Assembly: GCF_001578105.1 (NCBI RefSeq)
Contig: NZ_CP014275.1
Span: 868,001-932,000, forward strand
DNA from: Martelella sp. AD-3
GTDB lineage: Bacteria > Pseudomonadota > Alphaproteobacteria > Rhizobiales > Rhizobiaceae
Direction: 5' to 3'
Length of the DNA: 64,000 nucleotides
Under the pieces are notes generated by a model. The model was not told the DNA's origin and made no database searches. It saw only the letters and a program-made list of their open reading frames with translations. Positions 57,466 to 64,000 of this stretch are shown one piece after another; positions within the stretch are counted from its first letter, which is position 1; the number at the start of each line of letters is the position of its first letter. The translations under genes and the position numbers were made by a program.

Positions 57466-58404
57466 ATGGCGCGTCGTGATTCATCATCCGCACTTGCGCA
57501 GTTCGCTGAGGCGGTCGCGCTTGTTTCACAAGGGCAACCGGGACACATCGTCGACACGTTGATCGCCGAACGCGGACAGAAGATCGTCCACAATCCGTTC
57601 TGGCCGGTGATGCGTCCGTTTCTCCACCTGCTTCTGGGCTACGGCAAGGCGATCGATTTCGCCAATGACATCGAGTCCATGGATGGCTACCAGGTCTTTG
57701 ACTACATCTCCAACCGTCTGACCCTCGACATCAACTGCACCGGTCGTGAGCGCATCCCCGAAAAGGGCGGTTTCGTGATGGTTTCCAACCATCCGACCGG
57801 CATCGCCGACGGGGTGGCCGTCTTCGACCTTCTGAAAGAGCGCCGCCCGGATATGACGTTCTTCGCCAACCGGGACGCCGTGCGCGTCAATCCGCGCCTG
57901 GTCGAGATGATCATCCCGGTCGAATGGCGCGAGGAGTTCAAGAGCAAGCTCAAGGCGCGCGAGACGCTGCAGGTGACCAACAACGCCATCAGAGAAGAAA
58001 AGGCGATGGTGCTGTTTCCCTCCGGCCGCATTGCCTATTGGGCCGATGGCAAGCTCAACGAGCGCCCGTGGAAGACCTCGGCGATCGGCTTTGCCCGCAA
58101 ATATGACCTGCCGATCCTGCCCGTGCATCTGAAGGCGCGCAATTCCGGCCTGTTCTACTGGTTCGCCAAATGGTCGACGGAGCTGCGCGACATGACGGTT
58201 TTCCACGAACTTCTGAACAAGAAGGGCGACCGGTTTGACTTCACCGTCGGCAACATGATCATGCCGCATGAGCTGCAGGGCGAGCCTGCCGATGTGACCG
58301 CGGCGCTGGAGCATCATACGGTGCATGCGCTTGCCACCGATCCGGATGCGGCCTTCGTCCTGGAAAAGTCCAAGCCCGCTCCGGTCGTCTCGGACGCATC
58401 TTGA
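57466..58404 (+). CDS. PlsC-like lysophospholipid acyltransferase family protein
   Basis: A 312-residue acyltransferase of the 1-acyl-glycerol-phosphate/hemolysin-like superfamily, probably acting on phospholipids or ornithine lipids at the inner membrane. The catalytic HX4D-type motif appears as VSNHPTGIADGVAVFDLL, with the second motif VLFPSGRIAYWADGK and a final ILPVHLKARNSG block. The ATG at 57466 follows AGGA by eight bases; the frame is open upstream to 57322, overlapping xerC's start region. Substrate is not assigned. Confidence 0.82.
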   Translation: MARRDSSSALAQFAEAVALVSQGQPGHIVDTLIAERGQKIVHNPFWPVMRPFLHLLLGYGKAIDFANDIESMDGYQVFDYISNRLTLDINCTGRERIPEKGGFVMVSNHPTGIADGVAVFDLLKERRPDMTFFANRDAVRVNPRLVEMIIPVEWREEFKSKLKARETLQVTNNAIREEKAMVLFPSGRIAYWADGKLNERPWKTSAIGFARKYDLPILPVHLKARNSGLFYWFAKWSTELRDMTVFHELLNKKGDRFDFTVGNMIMPHELQGEPADVTAALEHHTVHALATDPDAAFVLEKSKPAPVVSDAS

Positions 58405-58450
58405 ATTCTCCGCTTCACTTTGAAAGGTGCGGCGGGCAAGCTTGCCAGCC

Positions 58451-60664
58451 ATGACCTCAGATTCGCTCGACCTCTTTGGAAAACGCATGGACCCCGCCGT
58501 CGTGCGCAGCGTGCCCGTGATGGTGCCGCTGCCGGTCGCCGGTCCCTATTCCTATGCCGTGCCCGAGGGCATGGCGGTGATGCCCGGTTCCGTCGTCCAG
58601 GTGCCGGTCGGCCCGCGCAAGGTGATCGGCATCGTCTGGGACGAGGCGGGCGATGCTGTTGACCCGAAGAAGCTGCGGCCGATCGAGCATGTGTTCGATT
58701 GCCCGCCCGTGGCGGAGGAGATGCGTCGTTTCATTTCCTGGGTTGCCGCCTACACGCTGACCCCGCCGGGGCTTGTCGCGCGCATGGCCGTTCGCGCGCC
58801 TGCGGCCCTTGAGCCTGAACCGATGGTCGAGGGGCTGACGCTGACGGGTACGGTTCCCGAGCGGATGACGCCGGCGCGAAAGCGCGTTCTCGAACTGGCG
58901 CAAGACGGCGCCGGCTGGACGCGGCTCGGGCTTGCGCGCGCTGCCGGCGTCAGCGCCAGCGTCGTCGAGACGATGATGAAGCACGGCGTGTTCGACACCG
59001 TCTTCCTGCCGCCGCCGCCGGCCTTTGCCACGCCCGATCCCGATTATGCACGCTCCGCGCTTTCTCCCGACCAGGACGCGGCGGCCGAAGATCTGCGCGC
59101 TGCCGTGGCGGCGGACGGTTTCAATGTAACGCTGATCGACGGCGTTACCGGTTCCGGCAAGACGGAGGTCTATTTCGAGGCCGTGGCCGAAACGCTCAGC
59201 AGGGGCAAACAGGTGCTGATCCTGCTGCCGGAAATCGCCTTGACGGCGAGCTTCCTCGACCGGTTCGAAGCCCGCTTCGGCACGCGGCCCGGCGAATGGC
59301 ATTCGGACCTCGCGCCGCGCATGCGCGAAAAGGTCTGGCGGCAGACGGCGGAGGGTTCGATCCGCGTGGTTGCCGGGGCCCGCTCGGCGCTGTTCCTGCC
59401 CTTTGAGGAACTCGGCCTGATCGTCGTCGATGAGGAACATGATACGGCCTACAAGCAGGAAGACCGCGTCTTCTACAACGCCCGCGACATGGCGGTGGTG
59501 CGGGCGCGCATCGGTGGTTTTCCAGCGGTGCTGGCTTCCGCGACGCCTTCTGTCGAAAGCCAGGTCAACGCGCTTGCCGGGCGCTACCGCCGCATCCATC
59601 TGCCCGGCCGCTTTGCCGAGGCGGCGCTGCCGAGCCTGAAGACGGTCGACCTGAGGCGCGATCCGCCGAAACGCGGCGGCTTCCTGTCGCCCTCGCTGCT
59701 TTCGGAGATCGACAGAACGGTCGGGCGCGGCGAACAGGCGTTGCTGTTTCTGAACCGGCGCGGCTATGCGCCGCTCACGCTCTGCCGGGTCTGCGGCCAT
59801 CGCTTCCAGTGCCCGAACTGCTCGAGCTGGCTGGTCGAACACCGGTTTCGCGGGCGGCTGATGTGTCACCATTGCGGCCACGGAGAGCCGGTGCCCGAGG
59901 CTTGCCCGGAATGCGGCACGCTCGATCATCTCGTTGCCTGCGGGCCGGGGGTCGAGCGCATCGCCGAGGAAGTCGAGCAGCATTTTCCGGAGAAGCGCAC
60001 GATCATCCTGTCTTCGGACATGGCCGGCGGGGTCAAGCGCCTGCGGCTGGAACTCGAGGCCGTCGCCAATGGCGAGGCCGATATCATCATCGGCACGCAA
60101 CTGGTGGCCAAGGGGCATAATTTTCCGCTGATGACGCTTGTCGGCGTGGTCGATGCCGATATCGGCCTTGCCAATGGCGATCCGCGCGCGGCCGAGCGCA
60201 CCTTCCAGCTTCTTGCGCAGGTGACGGGGCGGGCAGGGCGCACGGGGCTTGCGAGCAAGGGTCTGATCCAGACCTATCAGCCGGCCCACCCCGTGATGCA
60301 GGCGATCGTTTCCGGCGATGCCGAGGCGTTTTACGACCGGGAGATCACGGAGCGGGAAAAGAGCGGCCTGCCGCCTTTCGGCCGGCTAGCCGCGGTTATC
60401 ATCTCCGCAGACAACCGTTCCGATGCCGAGGCGCATGCGCGGGGGTTGAGGGCGGCGGCGCCGGCCGGGCGCTCGATCTCGGTGCTTGGCCCGGCCGAGG
60501 CGCCGCTGGCGCTGGTGCGGGGCCGCTACCGTTTTCGCCTGCTCGTGCACGGCAGCCGGGCGGACGACATCCAGACTTTTTTGCGGGAAATGCTCGAAAA
60601 CGGGCCGCGACAACGCGGCAGCGTCCGCGTGCAGCTTGACATTGACCCGCAGAGCTTTCTCTAG
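58451..60664 (+). CDS. priA: Primosomal protein N', replication restart helicase PriA
   Basis: A 737-residue superfamily 2 helicase that reloads replication at stalled forks. The Walker A GVTGSGKTE is at residues 231-239, Walker B VVDEEHDTAYK follows, and eight zinc cysteines are in CRVCGHRFQCPNC and CHHCGHGEPVPEACPECG. C-terminal helicase motifs VGTQLVAKGHNFP-like IGTQLVAKGHNFPLMTLVGV and LLAQVTGRAGRTG are intact. The ATG at 58451 is preferred over a GTG at 58427. Position upstream of the F1 ATP synthase operon is common in Alphaproteobacteria. Confidence 0.96.
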   Translation: MTSDSLDLFGKRMDPAVVRSVPVMVPLPVAGPYSYAVPEGMAVMPGSVVQVPVGPRKVIGIVWDEAGDAVDPKKLRPIEHVFDCPPVAEEMRRFISWVAAYTLTPPGLVARMAVRAPAALEPEPMVEGLTLTGTVPERMTPARKRVLELAQDGAGWTRLGLARAAGVSASVVETMMKHGVFDTVFLPPPPAFATPDPDYARSALSPDQDAAAEDLRAAVAADGFNVTLIDGVTGSGKTEVYFEAVAETLSRGKQVLILLPEIALTASFLDRFEARFGTRPGEWHSDLAPRMREKVWRQTAEGSIRVVAGARSALFLPFEELGLIVVDEEHDTAYKQEDRVFYNARDMAVVRARIGGFPAVLASATPSVESQVNALAGRYRRIHLPGRFAEAALPSLKTVDLRRDPPKRGGFLSPSLLSEIDRTVGRGEQALLFLNRRGYAPLTLCRVCGHRFQCPNCSSWLVEHRFRGRLMCHHCGHGEPVPEACPECGTLDHLVACGPGVERIAEEVEQHFPEKRTIILSSDMAGGVKRLRLELEAVANGEADIIIGTQLVAKGHNFPLMTLVGVVDADIGLANGDPRAAERTFQLLAQVTGRAGRTGLASKGLIQTYQPAHPVMQAIVSGDAEAFYDREITEREKSGLPPFGRLAAVIISADNRSDAEAHARGLRAAAPAGRSISVLGPAEAPLALVRGRYRFRLLVHGSRADDIQTFLREMLENGPRQRGSVRVQLDIDPQSFL

Positions 60665-60724
60665 ATAGATTGAATTTCAAGAAGCGCGGAGGACCCGCGC
60701 CGCGCAAGGCAAGGGAGCGTTCAG

Positions 60725-61111
60725 ATGAGTTTTTACTGGCCGGAGAGTTTCATCGGGCAGATCGCCCTGTTCATGGCCGTTGTCATCCTGATCTGGGGGC
60801 TCGTCGTGGCGCTGGCGCCGCTGAAGCTGATGGGGCTTGCAGGATTTTCCGGACTGAAGGAGGAGAGCGGGCAGTCGATCCACATCCGTTCGATGATCGG
60901 CGGCACCTATGCCGCCATGTCGCTGATGGCGCTCCTGTTCGACCAGCCGATGATCTATCGCACCTTCGGCCTGGCGCTGATCTTCGGCTTTCTGACCAGG
61001 TTGCTGTGGATGGGCACGACCGGGAGCCGGTCGATCAAGGGAGGGATATTCCTCGTCTGCCAGGCGGTGGCCGGCGTGTTCATGCTGCTTTACGGCCTTG
61101 GCTGGGCGTAA
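60725..61111 (+). CDS. Small integral membrane protein of unknown function
   Basis: A 128-residue protein with four predicted membrane helices (ALFMAVVILIWGLVVALAPL, IGGTYAAMSLMALLF, FGLALIFGFLTRLLW, GIFLVCQAVAGVFMLLYGLG). Such small four-helix proteins often belong to the DUF4345-like group, but no motif fixes the family. GGGAG precedes the ATG. It lies between priA and the atp operon and may be co-transcribed with priA. Confidence 0.65.
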   Translation: MSFYWPESFIGQIALFMAVVILIWGLVVALAPLKLMGLAGFSGLKEESGQSIHIRSMIGGTYAAMSLMALLFDQPMIYRTFGLALIFGFLTRLLWMGTTGSRSIKGGIFLVCQAVAGVFMLLYGLGWA

Positions 61112-61356
61112 ACGACAAAGGCATTCAAAAGCACTGCGTTTCAGGGTTTTGCGACTTTGTGACGAGAAACGCATGCCAATGCTCCAAACGGGCTTTGCGC
61201 GTGTTGCGAGTCGCTTTTACCTGTGCTAGACGAACCCCGACTATTGGGAGGGCCAGCATGTTTTTTCCTGCTGTTTCCCGGGGATATTGTGAGGTTTTGA
61301 GGGCTTCGGGCAGTGCCGGCGACGACACGGCCCGCGCCGATTTTTAAGGGGAATTT
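61112..61356 (+). promoter_or_regulatory. Leader region of the atpHAG operon
   Basis: A 245-base non-coding gap holding the promoter of the F1 ATP synthase genes. A candidate element is TTGCGA at 61204-61209 with CTAGAC at 61226-61231, a 16-base spacing that fits a weak sigma-70-type promoter. A possible alternative lies upstream. No other feature is seen. Confidence 0.35.
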
Positions 61357-63455
<2,099 letters not shown>

Positions 63456-63485
63456 CCAGGTAATCTTAGCGGGGATTTATAACCC

Positions 63486-64000
63486 ATGGCTTCATTGAAG
63501 GATCTGAAGCTTCGCATTGCCTCGGTGAAGGCGACGCAGAAGATCACCAAGGCGATGCAGATGGTCGCCGCGGCGAAGCTGCGTCGCGCGCAGGAGGCCG
63601 CCGAGAATGCGCGGCCCTACTCCGAACGCATGGCAACCGTCATGGCCGACCTGACGGCGGCCGTCGGCGAGGGCGAGGAAGTGCCGAAGCTGATGAGCGG
63701 CACCGGCAAGGATGATGTTCATCTTCTGGTGGTCTGCACGGCCGAGCGCGGCCTTTGCGGCGGCTTCAACGCGCAGATCGCGCGCCATGCGCGCCTTGCT
63801 GCGCGTGACCTGATTTCCAAGGGCAAGACCGTCAAGATCTTCTGCGTCGGCCGCAAGGGCTATGATGCGCTGCGCCGCGAATTCGCCGACCTGATCGTTG
63901 AGCGGAAAGAGTTGCGCGATGTCCGCAAGATCGGCTTCGACAATGCCGAGGACGTTGCCAACCGCGTTATGGAGATGTTCGACGAGGGCGCTTTCGACGT
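63486..64000 (+). CDS. atpG: F1F0 ATP synthase gamma subunit (partial)
   Basis: The first 171 codons of the rotor shaft subunit, running off the end of the window. The N-terminal coiled helix is clear ([21 protein letters not shown] followed by AAKLRRAQ), as is the [18 protein letters not shown] stretch that is the most conserved part of the family. The ATG at 63486 begins the family's usual N-terminus. The C-terminal half is missing here only because the sequence ends. Confidence 0.95.
   Translation, partial: MASLKDLKLRIASVKATQKITKAMQMVAAAKLRRAQEAAENARPYSERMATVMADLTAAVGEGEEVPKLMSGTGKDDVHLLVVCTAERGLCGGFNAQIARHARLAARDLISKGKTVKIFCVGRKGYDALRREFADLIVERKELRDVRKIGFDNAEDVANRVMEMFDEGAFD

Overview
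The window is a GC-rich, gene-dense chromosomal segment of an alphaproteobacterium, most likely of the order Hyphomicrobiales (Rhizobiales). The evidence is gene content and order: hemY/mic60/hemD/hemC divergent from tsaD-gpsA; sdhCDAB, then an Omp19-like inhibitor, zapE and mdh-sucCDAB-lpd; pmbA-cysQ-DUF4170-waaA-lpxK; and priA upstream of an F1 ATP synthase operon starting with atpH. A fused malic enzyme-phosphotransacetylase and a choline-type ABC ATPase also fit rhizobial relatives. Genus cannot be fixed from the sequence alone. There is no rRNA, tRNA, CRISPR array, prophage or insertion sequence.

Layout. 1-9.7 kb: a TPR membrane protein and der, abutting a convergent glycosyltransferase; an alpha-glucosidase and convergent aldose epimerase; a class III aminotransferase; an ArsR regulator; and an AT-rich patch with a HugZ-like gene translationally coupled to an orphan choline-type ATPase. 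9.9-18 kb: thymidine kinase, a LuxR solo, an intergenic region carrying three palindromic repeat units, malic enzyme, DoxX, a transferase fusion with ThuA, and glutaredoxin 2. 18-29.6 kb: KefB-type antiporter, pmbA, the lipid A/Kdo group, a GNAT enzyme, pyrophosphatase, YggT, an MFS transporter, a glutamine amidotransferase and TerB. 29.7-38.5 kb: the heme/mic60 cluster read leftwards, and tsaD-gpsA-YciI-EVE plus a METTL20-like methyltransferase read rightwards. 38.5-54.9 kb: a nearly complete set of TCA enzymes from succinyl-CoA formation to malate (sdh, mdh, sucCD, sucAB, lpd), with two LysE exporters between sucB and lpd. 55-64 kb: DMT transporter, small secreted protein, xerC, acyltransferase, priA, a membrane protein and atpH-atpA-atpG (atpG runs off the end).

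How the genes work together. The 38.8-54.8 kb block encodes complex II, malate dehydrogenase, succinyl-CoA synthetase and the whole 2-oxoglutarate dehydrogenase complex; the malic enzyme at 12-14 kb drains malate to pyruvate. Heme synthesis and ATP synthase genes complete a respiratory theme. The waaA/lpxK group makes the outer-membrane lipid anchor, and mic60 and the Omp19-like lipoprotein also act at the envelope.

I did not find a clear new defence or mobile system: this is core genome. The most unusual items are an acyltransferase fused to an alpha/alpha-barrel-like domain next to ThuA, a HugZ-like protein with a divergent AT-rich 3' end, a near-perfect 26-bp palindrome upstream of mdh-suc, hairpins in the leaders of waaA, lpxK and sucA, and the palindromic repeat cluster whose last unit supplies the malic enzyme stop codon.
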